Shown here in pieces: positions 1 to 8,727 of a stretch of DNA of 36,228 bases. Both the position numbers and the translations under genes were made by a program. The notes beneath the pieces were generated by a model. That model was not told the DNA's origin. It saw only the letters and a program-made list of their open reading frames with translations, and did no database searches. Origin of the DNA: Burkholderiaceae bacterium (GTDB lineage: Bacteria; Pseudomonadota; Gammaproteobacteria; Burkholderiales; Burkholderiaceae); assembly GCA_027486025.1 (NCBI GenBank), contig JAIXPY010000122.1, forward strand, positions 1-36,228, written 5' to 3'. Positions within the stretch are counted from its first letter, which is position 1. Each line of letters begins with the position of its first letter.

Positions 1-94
1 GCCAACTGCAGAGCGCAAGCGCAAAAAAGCTGCTGCCGCAAAACGCCATTACAAGCGTATTCGCAGCCAGATGTTGCCTAAAAAGCTCTACTAA
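1..94 (+). CDS. rpsU: 30S ribosomal protein S21, C-terminal part (cut by window edge)
   Basis: The reading frame from base 2 gives a short Lys/Arg-rich peptide with the motif [16 protein letters not shown], ends in KKLY and stops at TAA 92-94. This is the typical C-terminal half of S21, a small-subunit protein that helps mRNA engage the anti-Shine-Dalgarno region of 16S rRNA. The 5' part lies outside the window. Its position directly upstream of yqeY, dnaG and rpoD is the classic macromolecular-synthesis gene order of betaproteobacteria, which supports the call. A strong hairpin terminator follows, so rpsU can end its transcript before the next gene. Confidence 0.93.
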   Translation, partial: PTAERKRKKAAAAKRHYKRIRSQMLPKKLY

Positions 95-141
95 TAGGGC
101 AGCCCGAATACAGGCACTCAATTTATGGAGTTGCCAACAAG

Positions 142-178
142 CCCGCTGACGGTAAAACGCAGCGGGTTTTTGTTTTTT
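142..178 (+). terminator. Rho-independent terminator after rpsU
   Basis: CCCGCTG and CAGCGGG form a 7-bp GC-rich stem around an 11-nt loop, followed by a T-rich tract (TTTTTGTTTTTT). It lies about 50 bases after the rpsU stop and before yqeY, so it probably limits read-through from the abundant rpsU message. Confidence 0.85.
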
Positions 179-225
179 GTTGTACTAATAGACACCAAGA
201 CATTCAATAATCGCAAGGAAATGCA

Positions 226-672
226 ATGAGCCTGAAAGACCAGATCACCGAGGATATGAAAAACGCCATGCGCGCTAAAGAGGCCGAGCGTTTAGGTGCG
301 ATTCGCCTTTTGCTGGCGGCGATCAAACAACGTGAGGTTGATGAGCGCGTGGTGGTGGATGACGCTGGCGTGATTGCGATTGTCGAAAAATTAATTAAGC
401 AGCGCAAAGATTCCATCAGCCAGTTTGAAAAAGCAGGCCGCGCTGATTTAGTGGCGATCGAAGCGGCTGAGATGGCCATCATGCAAGCCTATTTACCAGC
501 ACAGTTATCCGATGCCGAAGTGGCTGCGATTGTGACCGCAACCATCAAACAACTGGGCGCCAGTGGACCGCAGGATATGGGTAAGGTGATTGGCGCGCTC
601 AAGCCGCAATTGGCAGGCAAAGCCGATATGGGAGCAGTATCTGGCCTTGTGAAAGCAGCGCTCGCCCAGTAA
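226..672 (+). CDS. yqeY: YqeY/GatB-like domain protein
   Basis: A 148-aa protein beginning MSLKDQITEDMKNAM and carrying the family-typical segments LGAIRLLLAAIKQREVD and QDMGKVIGALKPQLAGKAD. The family resembles the tail domain of the GatB subunit of the tRNA-dependent amidotransferase; its own role is not firmly known, but a tRNA- or translation-linked function is the usual inference. AAGGAA lies a few bases before the ATG and serves as ribosome binding site. Length matches the family norm. It sits between rpsU and dnaG, as in many proteobacteria, and only 19 bases separate it from dnaG, so the two are probably cotranscribed. Confidence 0.9.
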   Translation: MSLKDQITEDMKNAMRAKEAERLGAIRLLLAAIKQREVDERVVVDDAGVIAIVEKLIKQRKDSISQFEKAGRADLVAIEAAEMAIMQAYLPAQLSDAEVAAIVTATIKQLGASGPQDMGKVIGALKPQLAGKADMGAVSGLVKAALAQ

Positions 673-691
673 GCCTTAGGCGAAGCACATC

Positions 692-2626
692 ATGGGCATG
701 ATCCCTCAATCGTTTATTGCGGATTTATTAAATCGGGTCGACATCGTTGATGTGGTGGGGCAGCACGTTAAGTTAAAAAAAGCAGGCGCAAACTACCAAG
801 GCTTATGCCCCTTCCACCAAGAAAAATCCCCGTCGTTTTCGGTGTCTGCAACCAAGCAGTTCTATCACTGCTTTGGCTGTGGTGCCCACGGTTCTGCCAT
901 CGGCTTTTTAATGGAGTATTCCGGACTCGGTTACGTCGAAACGATTGAAGAGCTTGCGCGTTCTGCCGGACTCACCGTGCCACGCGAGGAGCGCACTGCT
1001 AATGATGTAGCGAGGCAGCAGCAGGCCCTTGCCTTAAGTGAGGTTATGGGCTTAGCAGCCGATTGGTACAAAAATCAGTTAAAGGCCGCGCCGCGCGCGA
1101 TTGATTATTTAAAAAGCCGCGGGCTGACCGGTGAAGTTGCGAAGCGCTATTCATTGGGGTATGCGCCCGATGGCTGGCAAGGGTTGGAAGCGGTGTTTGG
1201 CAGTTATACCGATGATGCTACTGCCAAGCCTTTACTTGAGGGCGGCTTGTTAATTCAGAGCGAGACCAGCGAGTCCAATCAAACAGCGCGTCGCTATGAT
1301 CGCTTTCGGGATCGCGTGATGTTCCCCATCCGCAATCACAAGGGTCAGGTGATTGGTTTTGGTGGCCGTATCTTGGATCAAGGTGAGCCAAAGTATTTGA
1401 ACTCCCCTGAAACCCCACTCTTTTCTAAAGGCAATACGCTGTATGGTTTGTTTGAGGCGCGCCAAGCGATTCGGGCGCAAGAGTACGTCTTGGTTTGCGA
1501 AGGCTATATGGACGTGGTGGCCTTGGCGCAATTGGGCTTTCCGAATGCCGTAGCGACCTTAGGTACCGCATGCACTGCAAATCACGTGCGCATGCTTCTG
1601 CGTCAAACCGATCGGATTGTGTTCGCGTTTGATGGCGATGCCGCAGGCCAACGTGCAGCGCAGCGCGCACTGGAGGCCTGCCTGCCATTAATGTCCGACG
1701 ATAAAGAAATTCGCTTCTTATTTTTACCAACGGAACACGATCCCGATAGTTACGTTCGAACCTACGGCGCACCCGCATTTGAAAAAGCCATTAAAGAAGC
1801 GACGTCATTTTCCAACTTCTTTTTCAGAATAGTGAGCGAAGGCCATGACTTAACTTCGCCAGAAGGGCGCGCACAAACGCACCATGCTGCCAAGCCCCTC
1901 TTCTTGTCGATGGCGCCCATCGCCTTGCGCTCACAAATGCTACGCGAGGTGGCAATACGAACATCGTCTACGGCTGCTGAGTTAGAAGCATTTTGTGGAC
2001 TCACGATTGCACCAGCCGCGCGCAGCAATACGCAAGCGCAGGGACCATCGGCAGTATCAACTGGCGCCGGAGTTCGAACACAAACAAATACGTGGCAGCC
2101 CGGTAAGGGCTATGGTAAGAAACCAGCGGGGCCAGTCATTCCACCACCCAATGCACCGATGGATTTAGCAGAACAACTATTGCGTTTGTTCATTCAGTTT
2201 CCGCATTTGGGCAAGAGCCTCAATACCGAACAACGGCAGTTGGTCTTGGCGGCAGCGGAGCAACGCTCAGCCAATGCATTGATGCTGATGACCGATTTAC
2301 TCAAGCAGTGCGATCAATTAGATTATTTGCCAAATACATCCAACGCAGAACAGGCTCCAGGCGCCGGTGCCTTCGCATTATTTCAGGAGCAACTCTCCCG
2401 AAGTGAATTGGCATCGATGTATGAAGTGCTACGCAAACGGGTGATGGAGTCGGATTTGGATGCAGCGGGTGCCGCCGCCGACCTGGGCGGCGCCCTAAAA
2501 AAGCTCCATTTGCTGCAGCTGAAAAATGAAATGACAGCCATTACCCAGCGCATCTCCAGCGGCGAAGCGTCCGATGCCGATCGGGCGCGGTACCGCGAAT
2601 TGGGCGAGCGCTTAAAGTTTTCCTAA
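692..2626 (+). CDS. dnaG: DNA primase DnaG
   Basis: A 644-aa primase that makes the RNA primers for replication and acts with the DnaB helicase. The N-terminal CHC2 zinc ribbon is visible as C39-x2-H42 and C60-x2-C63 (CPFH, CFGC). The Toprim catalytic domain follows, with CEGYMDVVALAQLGFPNAVA and the acidic motif FDGDAAGQRA. The rest is the C-terminal helicase-interaction region, preceded by a low-complexity linker (about residues 440-480, rich in Ser/Thr/Gly/Pro). It is somewhat longer than the 581 aa of E. coli, mostly in that linker. A second in-frame ATG two codons later (MIPQSF) is an equally plausible start. Its place between yqeY and rpoD fits the conserved operon. Confidence 0.97.
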   Translation: MGMIPQSFIADLLNRVDIVDVVGQHVKLKKAGANYQGLCPFHQEKSPSFSVSATKQFYHCFGCGAHGSAIGFLMEYSGLGYVETIEELARSAGLTVPREERTANDVARQQQALALSEVMGLAADWYKNQLKAAPRAIDYLKSRGLTGEVAKRYSLGYAPDGWQGLEAVFGSYTDDATAKPLLEGGLLIQSETSESNQTARRYDRFRDRVMFPIRNHKGQVIGFGGRILDQGEPKYLNSPETPLFSKGNTLYGLFEARQAIRAQEYVLVCEGYMDVVALAQLGFPNAVATLGTACTANHVRMLLRQTDRIVFAFDGDAAGQRAAQRALEACLPLMSDDKEIRFLFLPTEHDPDSYVRTYGAPAFEKAIKEATSFSNFFFRIVSEGHDLTSPEGRAQTHHAAKPLFLSMAPIALRSQMLREVAIRTSSTAAELEAFCGLTIAPAARSNTQAQGPSAVSTGAGVRTQTNTWQPGKGYGKKPAGPVIPPPNAPMDLAEQLLRLFIQFPHLGKSLNTEQRQLVLAAAEQRSANALMLMTDLLKQCDQLDYLPNTSNAEQAPGAGAFALFQEQLSRSELASMYEVLRKRVMESDLDAAGAAADLGGALKKLHLLQLKNEMTAITQRISSGEASDADRARYRELGERLKFS

Positions 2627-2717
2627 GAAAAGCCCCTTAAGCCCCATAGGCCCGTAAAAATTACCTGTTTAAGCTCAATTTATTGCTTACTCCAAGGTCG
2701 GAAAATACCGAATCGAC

Positions 2718-2723
2718 TATAAT
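2718..2723 (+). promoter_or_regulatory. Candidate -10 box of the rpoD promoter
   Basis: A perfect TATAAT lies 134 bases before rpoD in the 231-base gap after dnaG. No good -35 box is visible at the right distance, so this is a suggestion only. It would give rpoD its own promoter besides read-through from dnaG. I see no other feature in the gap. Confidence 0.4.
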
Positions 2724-2857
2724 CCTCTGTTCAGAGAAAAAATACGAAGTAATTCAGTCACTTGCGCCATTAATTTGAATTTATTGACCGTAGTGACCCA
2801 GGCAATTGGTCTGACCCATTGAAACCAACCATTATTTAAGTAAGTGAGCGTAAACCT

Positions 2858-5473
2858 ATGCCAAGCAGCAAGATCAAGAAAAGCGCGAAACCCGTGAAAA
2901 ATACCTCAGCAGCAAGCAAGTCCAAACCGCTTGCCAAGAAAACGGCCGCCCCAGCGAAAAGCAAAGTAGCTGCGAAGGCGCCAGTAAAGAAAGCCGCTGC
3001 TCCAGCCAAAGCCAAAGCGCCTGCCAAAAAGGCGGTAGCAGTAAAGGCAAAGCCAGCGCCAAAGGCAGCACCCAAAAAGGCAGCTGCACCTGCGAAGGCA
3101 GTAAAAAAGGCAATCGCCAAGCCAGCAAAGCCAGTAGCTAAAAAGGTAGCAAAGCCAACAGCAAAAGTTCCAGCCAAGGAAGTTAAAAAACCGGCCAAGC
3201 CAGCAAAGCCAGTAGCAAAGGCAGGTAAGCCTGCGGCGAAGGCGCCAGTGAAGACGGCTGCAAAAGCAAAGCCAGAAGTAAAGCCAAATAAAGAAACGAA
3301 AAAAGCTGTTGTTGCTGCAAAAACAAACAAAGACGTTCCAGCCAAAAAAGGCAAAGCAGTCGAGCCTGAAGTGGCTACACCAAAAGGCAAGGGCAAGTCC
3401 AAAGCGGCTGCACCGACCGAGGCATTGCAAGACGTAGAAGCAGTAGATGAGGGTAAAAAAACCAAAGGACGTAAAGCCAAGGCTGAAGTCCCTGCCGTGG
3501 AATCAGGTGAAGACAATCGCACCGATCGTCAAAAAGCGAGAGACCGAAAGGCCAAAGAGAAGGCCCTCTTAAAAGAATTTGCAGCACAGCAATTGGGCTC
3601 AGAAGAGCAGCAAGAGTTACGTCGCGCACGCCTGAAAACCCTGATTAAGATGGGTAAATCCAAGGGCTACCTAACCCACGGCGAAATGAATGACGTGATG
3701 TCCGATGAATTGTCAGATGCGGACGCACTCGAAACCTTAATTGGTTTGCTTAATGACATTGGCATTACCGTATACGAGCAAGCCCCCGATGCTGAAACCC
3801 TGCTCCTCAATGAGAATGGGATTTCAGGGGCATCTGATGAAGAGGCGGAAGAAGAGGCTGAGGCTGCACTATCGACCGTTGATTCCGAGTTTGGCCGCAC
3901 CACCGATCCTGTGCGTATGTATATGCGTGAGATGGGAACAGTAGACCTGCTGACCCGTGAAGGCGAGATTGTCATTGCCAAGAAAATTGAGGCAGGCCTC
4001 AAGGACATGGTCATGGCGCTTTCTGCATGCCCGGTCACCATTGCTGAAATTATTGGCAATGCGGACAAAATTGTTTCAGGCGAAATGGAGATCGATCAGT
4101 TTGTTGATGGCTTGGTTGATCCCAATGCGGAAGACATTCAGCTGGGACCTGAAGAGCCAGAAGAAGACCTCGACGCAGTCGAGGGGGATGATGATGGTGG
4201 TGAAGAGGATTCTGGTGGCGGAGGTGGCGGTGCAAGCACAGCGAGCGCCAAGCAGCTCGAAGAACTCAAACAGATTTCCTTGGAAAAGTTTGCCATCATC
4301 CGTACTCAAGCCGACAAGATGCGCCGTGCCTATGATCGTGATGGATATAACTGCCCTGGATATATCAAGGCACAAGAAGCTATTCGAAATGAATTACTCG
4401 GTTTCCGTTTGACAGCGAAGAGCGTTGAAAAACTCTGCGACACCATGCGCTCCCAAGTGGATCAAGTCTGGAAACTCGAGCGTGGCATTGTGAGTTTGTT
4501 GGTCGACAAAATTGGCGTACCCCGCGGTGAAGTATTAAAAGACTTCCCTAAGATGTCCATGAACTTGAAGTGGACCGCCAATTTACTGAAAGACAATAAG
4601 TCCTACAGTGCACTCTTAGAGCGTAATGTTCCTGCCATTCAAGAGCTGCAGCAAAAGCTGATTGATATTCAGACCAGAGTCGTATTGCCTTTGCCTGAGT
4701 TAAAAGAAGTGAATAAGCAAATGATTGCGGGTGAGAAACGCGCACGTGAAGCCAAACGGGAAATGACCGTTGCTAACTTGCGTTTGGTGATCTCGATTGC
4801 TAAAAAGTACACCAACCGCGGTTTGCAGTTCCTCGATTTGATTCAAGAGGGCAATATTGGTCTGATGAAAGCAGTAGATAAGTTTGAGTATCGCCGTGGT
4901 TATAAGTTTTCTACCTATGCGACCTGGTGGATTCGTCAGGCCATCACCCGTTCGATCGCCGATCAGGCCCGCACCATTCGTATTCCGGTGCACATGATTG
5001 AGACCATCAATAAGATGAACCGGATTAGCCGTCAGATTCTGCAAGAGACTGGACACGAGCCAGATGCGGCAACCTTAGCCTTGAAGATGGAGATTCCGGA
5101 AGACAAGATCCGCAAGATCATGAAGATTGCCAAAGAGCCTATCTCTATGGAAACACCGATTGGCGACGATGAAGATTCCCATTTGGGCGACTTCATTGAA
5201 GACGGTAATACATTGGCACCAGCCGAAGCGGCATTGCATGAGTCGATGCGCGATGTAGTGAAGGATGTGCTCGATTCGTTAACGCCACGCGAAGCAAAAG
5301 TATTGCGTATGCGCTTCGGTGTCGAAATGAGCACAGACCATACGCTTGAGGAAGTCGGTAAGCAGTTTGATGTAACGCGTGAGCGTATTCGTCAGATTGA
5401 AGCCAAGGCCCTGAGAAAGATGCGTCATCCTAGCCGCAGCGACAAACTGAAGACCTTCCTCGAGGAAGATTAA
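2858..5473 (+). CDS. rpoD: RNA polymerase primary sigma factor (sigma-70) with long basic N-terminal extension
   Basis: An 871-aa housekeeping sigma factor. About residues 1-215 form a low-complexity Lys/Ala/Pro-rich extension with [11 protein letters not shown]-type repeats resembling histone H1 tails. Region 1.1-like sequence follows ([19 protein letters not shown]), then region 1.2 ([20 protein letters not shown]). A non-conserved insert holds an acidic stretch and a Gly-rich linker ([12 protein letters not shown]). Region 2 ([38 protein letters not shown]), region 3 and region 4 ([36 protein letters not shown]) are intact. E. coli RpoD has 613 residues, so nearly all the extra length is the basic tail. 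The start is the only sensible ATG before that tail; GTAAGTGAG precedes it as a modest ribosome binding site. Confidence 0.97.
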   Translation: MPSSKIKKSAKPVKNTSAASKSKPLAKKTAAPAKSKVAAKAPVKKAAAPAKAKAPAKKAVAVKAKPAPKAAPKKAAAPAKAVKKAIAKPAKPVAKKVAKPTAKVPAKEVKKPAKPAKPVAKAGKPAAKAPVKTAAKAKPEVKPNKETKKAVVAAKTNKDVPAKKGKAVEPEVATPKGKGKSKAAAPTEALQDVEAVDEGKKTKGRKAKAEVPAVESGEDNRTDRQKARDRKAKEKALLKEFAAQQLGSEEQQELRRARLKTLIKMGKSKGYLTHGEMNDVMSDELSDADALETLIGLLNDIGITVYEQAPDAETLLLNENGISGASDEEAEEEAEAALSTVDSEFGRTTDPVRMYMREMGTVDLLTREGEIVIAKKIEAGLKDMVMALSACPVTIAEIIGNADKIVSGEMEIDQFVDGLVDPNAEDIQLGPEEPEEDLDAVEGDDDGGEEDSGGGGGGASTASAKQLEELKQISLEKFAIIRTQADKMRRAYDRDGYNCPGYIKAQEAIRNELLGFRLTAKSVEKLCDTMRSQVDQVWKLERGIVSLLVDKIGVPRGEVLKDFPKMSMNLKWTANLLKDNKSYSALLERNVPAIQELQQKLIDIQTRVVLPLPELKEVNKQMIAGEKRAREAKREMTVANLRLVISIAKKYTNRGLQFLDLIQEGNIGLMKAVDKFEYRRGYKFSTYATWWIRQAITRSIADQARTIRIPVHMIETINKMNRISRQILQETGHEPDAATLALKMEIPEDKIRKIMKIAKEPISMETPIGDDEDSHLGDFIEDGNTLAPAEAALHESMRDVVKDVLDSLTPREAKVLRMRFGVEMSTDHTLEEVGKQFDVTRERIRQIEAKALRKMRHPSRSDKLKTFLEED

Positions 5474-5489
5474 GCAACCGAACTGCCGT

Positions 5490-5517
5490 CGTGAATCCTT
5501 AGATAAAAGGATTCACG
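5490..5517. terminator. Inverted repeat between convergent rpoD and vapC
   Basis: CGTGAATCCTT and AAGGATTCACG form a perfect 11-bp stem with a 6-nt loop, 17 bases after the rpoD stop. It overlaps the last codons of the convergent vapC gene. There is no clear T-run on either side, so it may be a weak terminator or an mRNA 3'-end stabiliser shared by the two converging transcripts. Confidence 0.5.
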
Positions 5518-5903
5518 ATTTGCAGTCGTTTGTCGATGGTTTGGCGGTGTTGCATGTCTTCGGAATAGAGTCGCTCGCAACCTGCTTGCAGGGCAGCTGC
5601 AATAATCATGGAATCGTAGTGCTGATATCCATATCGTCGCGATACCATTAAGCCAGTTTCAAAGGTTTCAAGGTCCAGCGGCCGTACATTGAAGGTCGAT
5701 GTAAATAACTCTAAAAATACATCCAGTTCAGCATGCGTCAGTTTAATTTTTCTCAAGCTGGCCGATGTGAACTCATTTAGTACCTGAACACTAATCACAT
5801 TGGATTGCTGTAGATTGCGGCTTACCCAATTTGACTTATCCTCATCCGAGGAAAGAAGGTAAAGCAGGGCATTGGTATCAAAAAATATCTTCTTAGCGTT
5901 CAT
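5499..5903 (-). CDS. vapC: PIN-domain ribonuclease toxin, VapC type
   Basis: A 134-aa PIN-domain protein. The first acidic motif is FFDTNALLYLL, the second acid lies in VLNEFTSASLRK, and the third cluster is YDSMIIAAALQAGCERLYSEDM, which fits the Mg-dependent acidic quartet of PIN nucleases. VapC toxins cut tRNA or rRNA when released from their antitoxin. The gene overlaps the upstream antitoxin frame by 11 bases, the typical coupling of such pairs. No residue of the acidic set appears to be missing, so I expect an active toxin. The exact RNA target cannot be read from sequence. Confidence 0.88.
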   Translation of the reverse strand: MNAKKIFFDTNALLYLLSSDEDKSNWVSRNLQQSNVISVQVLNEFTSASLRKIKLTHAELDVFLELFTSTFNVRPLDLETFETGLMVSRRYGYQHYDSMIIAAALQAGCERLYSEDMQHRQTIDKRLQIVNPFI

Positions 5904-6123
5904 TCAGTTCAGATCGATCAAAGTGAAAATCGGCGGGCATGCGACCCCGGAATTTTCTCAGACCTTCAACCCTCTCTTGAAGGGATGGTTTCTTTTTCAC
6001 TTGAAAATGTTTTTTATCGGCGACATGGATTTCAATGTCATCGCCTTCCTTTAGCTTGAGGTATTCAACGACTTGAGCGGGCAGTCGTATGGCCAAGCTA
6101 TTTCCCCATTTTGATACGACCAT
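5893..6123 (-). CDS. vapB: AbrB/MazE-family antitoxin, VapB type
   Basis: A small SpoVT/AbrB swapped-hairpin antitoxin with VVSKWGNSLAIRLPAQVVEYLKLKEGDDI, the standard DNA-binding fold of MazE/VapB proteins, followed by a tail that should wrap the PIN toxin. The ORF track begins at 6153, but ATG 6123 has a good AGGAG 9 bases upstream and starts exactly at the conserved domain; the longer version would begin inside the operator-like palindrome. I therefore choose 6123 (76 aa). It overlaps vapC by 11 bases. The pair lies next to a tRNA gene, a common landing site for accessory DNA. Confidence 0.87.
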   Translation of the reverse strand: MVVSKWGNSLAIRLPAQVVEYLKLKEGDDIEIHVADKKHFQVKKKPSLQERVEGLRKFRGRMPADFHFDRSELNER

Positions 6124-6145
6124 GGTCTTGTCTCCTGATAAATAG

Positions 6146-6167
6146 ATATACATATATTAATGTATAT
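6146..6167 (-). promoter_or_regulatory. Palindromic operator upstream of vapBC
   Basis: ATATACAT and ATGTATAT form perfect 8-bp arms around a 6-bp AT-rich centre, about 25-45 bases upstream of vapB. AbrB-type antitoxins usually repress their own operon through such sites. The AT-rich sequence could also contain the -10 region. Confidence 0.6.
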
Positions 6168-6240
6168 TTAGTAGAAATAAAACCTCTTATCCTGCTTTAA
6201 GAAAGGGTAACAATGGCCCATCAATTACAATGAAGGCATA

Positions 6241-6317
6241 GGGCCTATAGCTCAGTTGGTTAGAGCAGAGGACTCATAATCCTTTGGTCCCAGGTTCAAG
6301 TCCTGGTGGGCCCACCA
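6241..6317 (+). tRNA. tRNA with CAU anticodon, probably tRNA-Ile2 (lysidine type); elongator tRNA-Met is the alternative
   Basis: A complete 77-base tRNA with encoded CCA. Acceptor stem GGGCCTA pairs with TGGGCCC (one G-T wobble). The D-loop region is AGCTCAGTTGGTTAGAGC, the anticodon stem-loop is AGGACTCATAATCCT (anticodon CAT) and the T-arm is CCAGGTTCAAGTCCTGG. The acceptor sequence differs from the usual GGCTACG of tRNA-Met and resembles the CAU-reading isoleucine tRNA, whose wobble C is changed to lysidine by TilS; this is an inference. The gene is intact, but degenerate copies of it, mainly of its 3' half, recur downstream, so its end has probably served as a recombination or integration site. 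Confidence 0.93.
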
Positions 6318-6325
6318 ATAAATTC

Positions 6326-6360
6326 AATGACTTAGCGTGCAAACGCTAAGTCATTTTTTA
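6326..6360 (+). terminator. Rho-independent terminator of the tRNA gene
   Basis: AATGACTTAGCG and CGCTAAGTCATT make a perfect 12-bp stem around TGCAAA, followed directly by TTTTT. It begins 9 bases after the tRNA CCA end. Confidence 0.9.
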
Positions 6361-6486
6361 TAAATGCGTAGTTAATGTGTAGTAAATACCTCCGCTAAGC
6401 CCAAATACATATATGGACCTCACTTGGGTGTCTAAACTATTTGTAGATTTAATTTACAGAGCAATACTTATCTAAGCTGATGGCTA

Positions 6487-6548
6487 AAGTCTTGGTGGGC
6501 AACCAAAAATCTAAGTCTTCACCAGTGATAGTGGGGTAACTGAGAGCT
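6487..6548 (+). repeat. Degenerate copy of the tRNA 3' end plus terminator tail
   Basis: AAGTCTTGGTGGGCAACCA resembles the T-arm and acceptor end of the intact tRNA upstream. The following TCACCAGTGATAGTGGGG resembles the hairpin that follows the better copy at 11.3 kb. The match is imperfect and judged by eye. It lies in the 245-base gap between the tRNA terminator and the stop of the leftward channel gene; nothing else is seen in that gap. Confidence 0.5.
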
Positions 6549-6604
6549 TTTATAAATTAATTATCGAGGAGATAAATTGAAGAATAAATTTTAATGTTTG
6601 AAAT

Positions 6605-8062
6605 TTAGTCGCGATGGAACAAAAACTTTTTAATTTTTTGCGCCAAGGCTCCCATCAAGCGATGCTTTTCTTCGACCCGATCGGTATGACTGAGCGAAGT
6701 TTTAGTTTGTGCCATGCGTTGCGCGAGCAACTCAGCCATCTGCTCTACTAAGCGTAGATTGCTTTCCAAAATTGGTGAAATATCGTCTTTGCGGATTTCC
6801 AATAAAACACTCTCGGTGCGCGCGATCACTTGTGCGGAGCGTGGCTCACCGGTCATCAGGGACATTTCACCCACGCAACTGCCGGGCCACAAGGTTGCAA
6901 CCTTTACGAAGGTATTGGCCTCATTGGGCGCGCTCACATCAATTGTCCCTTCGATCAAAATAAACATCGAATCGGCTTTTTCTTGATAACGAATTACCGC
7001 ATCACCGGCTTTAAATCGCAGCATTGAAACCGTTTTAGCCAATTGATCAATTTCATGTTGATTAAGATCTTTCAGAATTCCGAATTCGCGCACGGCCAGC
7101 AAACGTTGCTTCACATAGTCGGTTGCGGTATTAGCTGGATAAATTTCTACGGTGTAATTAACATTTGCACCACTAGCTAGTAGGAAACGTATCGCGGCGC
7201 TATTCACAACGTGATTGGAGCGCGCTCGCGACAAGCAAGGGTGGCACTCGTATTTAATCTCGTAGATGTAAATACCAGATTTAATCTCGACAAGTAAGCA
7301 GTAATAAAACGAATTAAAGTTGGAATCGGTCTCAATCACCGATTGCATGGCCTGATCCAAAACTTCGAGTACTTGAGTGATCGGTGTGGTGTTGGTAATT
7401 TCAATGCGAATCTTACGCCGCACTCCTTTGGTATTGGGCTGCTTCGTAATGTTAATGTATTTGTAATTCAGAAACTCCCGATTAGGGATACGAACAAGGT
7501 GCTTGTCGACGTTAAGTAGCGTCACCATTTGATGATCAATTTGCACAACTTGAAAAAATTCAGACGGGGAGGCATCGGTGACCTCAATCCAATCATTGAT
7601 ACTCACAAGCCCCTCAAGTTGCAATTGAATGCTCGCCATAATATTGGCAATCATTTCACGAAAAGCATAGGCAAGAGCTACTACGACCATGCCTGAAGCA
7701 GCAATCAAGTTGGTAAAAGATTTGTCGTAGACCACCACGTAGACTAATAGACCAACTAATGCATAAGCAACAATTGTCACAATTTGGACCAGGATTGCTG
7801 AGATTTGATGTGCCGGATTGCGACGATTAAAAAAAACCACAAGACTACGAATGCTCATGTCGAGTGTTACTGCAAATAAAATTACCTGAAAAATGGCTAT
7901 GATTTCAATAATCTGAGGCTTAAAAATATTATGAAATTCGCCAGCCTCCAATCCCCATGGCGTGCCACTTTCTTGATGGATCCAGTACAGTAAGCCAAAA
8001 TTTGCCAAAACAAGTAGGCTATATAAAGCCGGCGGTAGATAAAACAACTGAAATCTATTCAT
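6605..8062 (-). CDS. MscS-family channel with C-terminal cyclic-nucleotide-binding domain
   Basis: A 485-aa inner-membrane protein. About residues 10-140 contain four hydrophobic helices. The MscS pore/beta domain core follows (VVALAYAFREMIANIMASIQ, then LEGLVSINDWIEV). About residues 335-455 form a cNMP-binding domain with the phosphate-binding-cassette-like GSCVGEMSLMTGEPRSAQV. This layout matches the bacterial cyclic-nucleotide-gated subgroup of the MscS superfamily, which opens or closes on nucleotide binding more than on membrane tension. The ATG is the first in frame and starts just before the first membrane helix. The gene is alone, transcribed back toward the tRNA, and has an AT-rich upstream region. 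Whether it binds cAMP or cGMP cannot be read here. Confidence 0.9.
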   Translation of the reverse strand: MNRFQLFYLPPALYSLLVLANFGLLYWIHQESGTPWGLEAGEFHNIFKPQIIEIIAIFQVILFAVTLDMSIRSLVVFFNRRNPAHQISAILVQIVTIVAYALVGLLVYVVVYDKSFTNLIAASGMVVVALAYAFREMIANIMASIQLQLEGLVSINDWIEVTDASPSEFFQVVQIDHQMVTLLNVDKHLVRIPNREFLNYKYINITKQPNTKGVRRKIRIEITNTTPITQVLEVLDQAMQSVIETDSNFNSFYYCLLVEIKSGIYIYEIKYECHPCLSRARSNHVVNSAAIRFLLASGANVNYTVEIYPANTATDYVKQRLLAVREFGILKDLNQHEIDQLAKTVSMLRFKAGDAVIRYQEKADSMFILIEGTIDVSAPNEANTFVKVATLWPGSCVGEMSLMTGEPRSAQVIARTESVLLEIRKDDISPILESNLRLVEQMAELLAQRMAQTKTSLSHTDRVEEKHRLMGALAQKIKKFLFHRD

Positions 8063-8359
8063 TATTTATTGTGACTTATTAGTGGCAGTGTGAAGGTTTA
8101 TACATTATTAACTAATTTTGTTTATGCATTCAGTCTTATAGCTTTGGCTCTTTTATATGTAAATAAGAGCGGTAATAAAACATTGTCATATTACAAATTA
8201 ATTTTGATTAGCATATCAAAATTTAGCTTCTTAGAGACTAATATTGGGTTAATGTACAAAGCATATTTCAAGCTAACGCCGAGCCAAGCTTTAGCTTGAA
8301 AGTGCTGTTGAAGGTCTAGAGACTAGACGGCACCCATCTAAGTTGAGCAATCAATATGA
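8063..8359. other. AT-rich gap without a convincing gene
   Basis: This gap probably holds the promoter of the leftward channel gene. A 69-aa frame with a GTG start (8090-8299) has one hydrophobic stretch but no ribosome binding site or recognisable family. Two inverted repeats are present: TTTCAAGCT (8266) with AGCTTGAAA (8293), and GTCTAG-AGA-CTAGAC (8314-8328). Confidence 0.5.
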
Positions 8360-8483
8360 TGAAGGCATAGTCCAGGGAGTTGTGAAAGCAAGACAAACCG
8401 GAATCCTTTGGTCCCAGGTTCAAGTCCTGGTGCTCATCAGCAATGGTGGGGGTTTTGTCTTTTGAGCGTTGCTTAAAGTAACG
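8360..8483 (+). repeat. Direct repeat, left copy: pseudo-tRNA, terminator hairpin and palindrome
   Basis: This stretch aligns by eye with 11209-11354. Both begin TGAAGGCATAG, the same 11 bases that abut the intact tRNA at 6231-6241. A decayed 5' half follows, then AATCCTTTGGTCCCAGGTT and AAGTCCTGGTG, which are exact tRNA 3'-half sequence. After these come CATCAGCAATGGTGGGGG, TTTTG, and the imperfect palindrome CGTTGCTTAAAGTAACG (8467-8483). Relative to the right copy, about 21 bases covering the acceptor end are missing. It cannot make a functional tRNA. A TTG-start 60-aa frame (8469-8651) begins inside it and is not convincing. Confidence 0.85.
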
Positions 8484-8727
8484 GTCACTGCAAATATTGA
8501 GCCTATTTGTGTTCAGGGAAGTAAACTTATATTGGAGGTCGAGGCTCACGATGAGGTGGACGTCATTTCGCGAGGCAGATATGAAAGAATGATTATTAAT
8601 AAAGAGCAGTTTGAAGAACGTATGCGATCAAAATTGATTTGCTCTCAATAAATTCGTGAGGCTCGCTTAATATTTGTTGTGCCCATATATGAAAAAGAGT
8701 GAAAGAGTGAAAGAGTAAAAAGAACAC

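Noticed and set aside
2836-3522. 228-aa and other long minus-strand frames opposite the start of rpoD
   Set aside because: They are shadows of the Lys/Ala repeat tail; their Phe/Ala/Leu-rich content follows from the antisense of Lys-Ala codons.
8090-8299. 69-aa GTG-start frame with a hydrophobic stretch
   Set aside because: No ribosome binding site, AT-rich gap, no family resemblance.
8370-8432. A second and third functional tRNA at 8370 and 11219
   Set aside because: Only the 3' half matches; the acceptor 5' strand, D-arm and anticodon arm are destroyed.
8316-8549. Minus-strand frames across the two direct repeats (8316-8549 and 10868-11299) containing DLNLGPKDSG or DLNLRPKDSS
   Set aside because: The shared peptide comes from reading the pseudo-tRNA backwards; it reflects the DNA repeat and is not a protein family.
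8469-8651. 60-aa TTG-start frame ahead of the AAA+ gene
   Set aside because: It begins inside the direct-repeat palindrome, with no ribosome binding site. It may be a fragment but cannot be supported as a gene.
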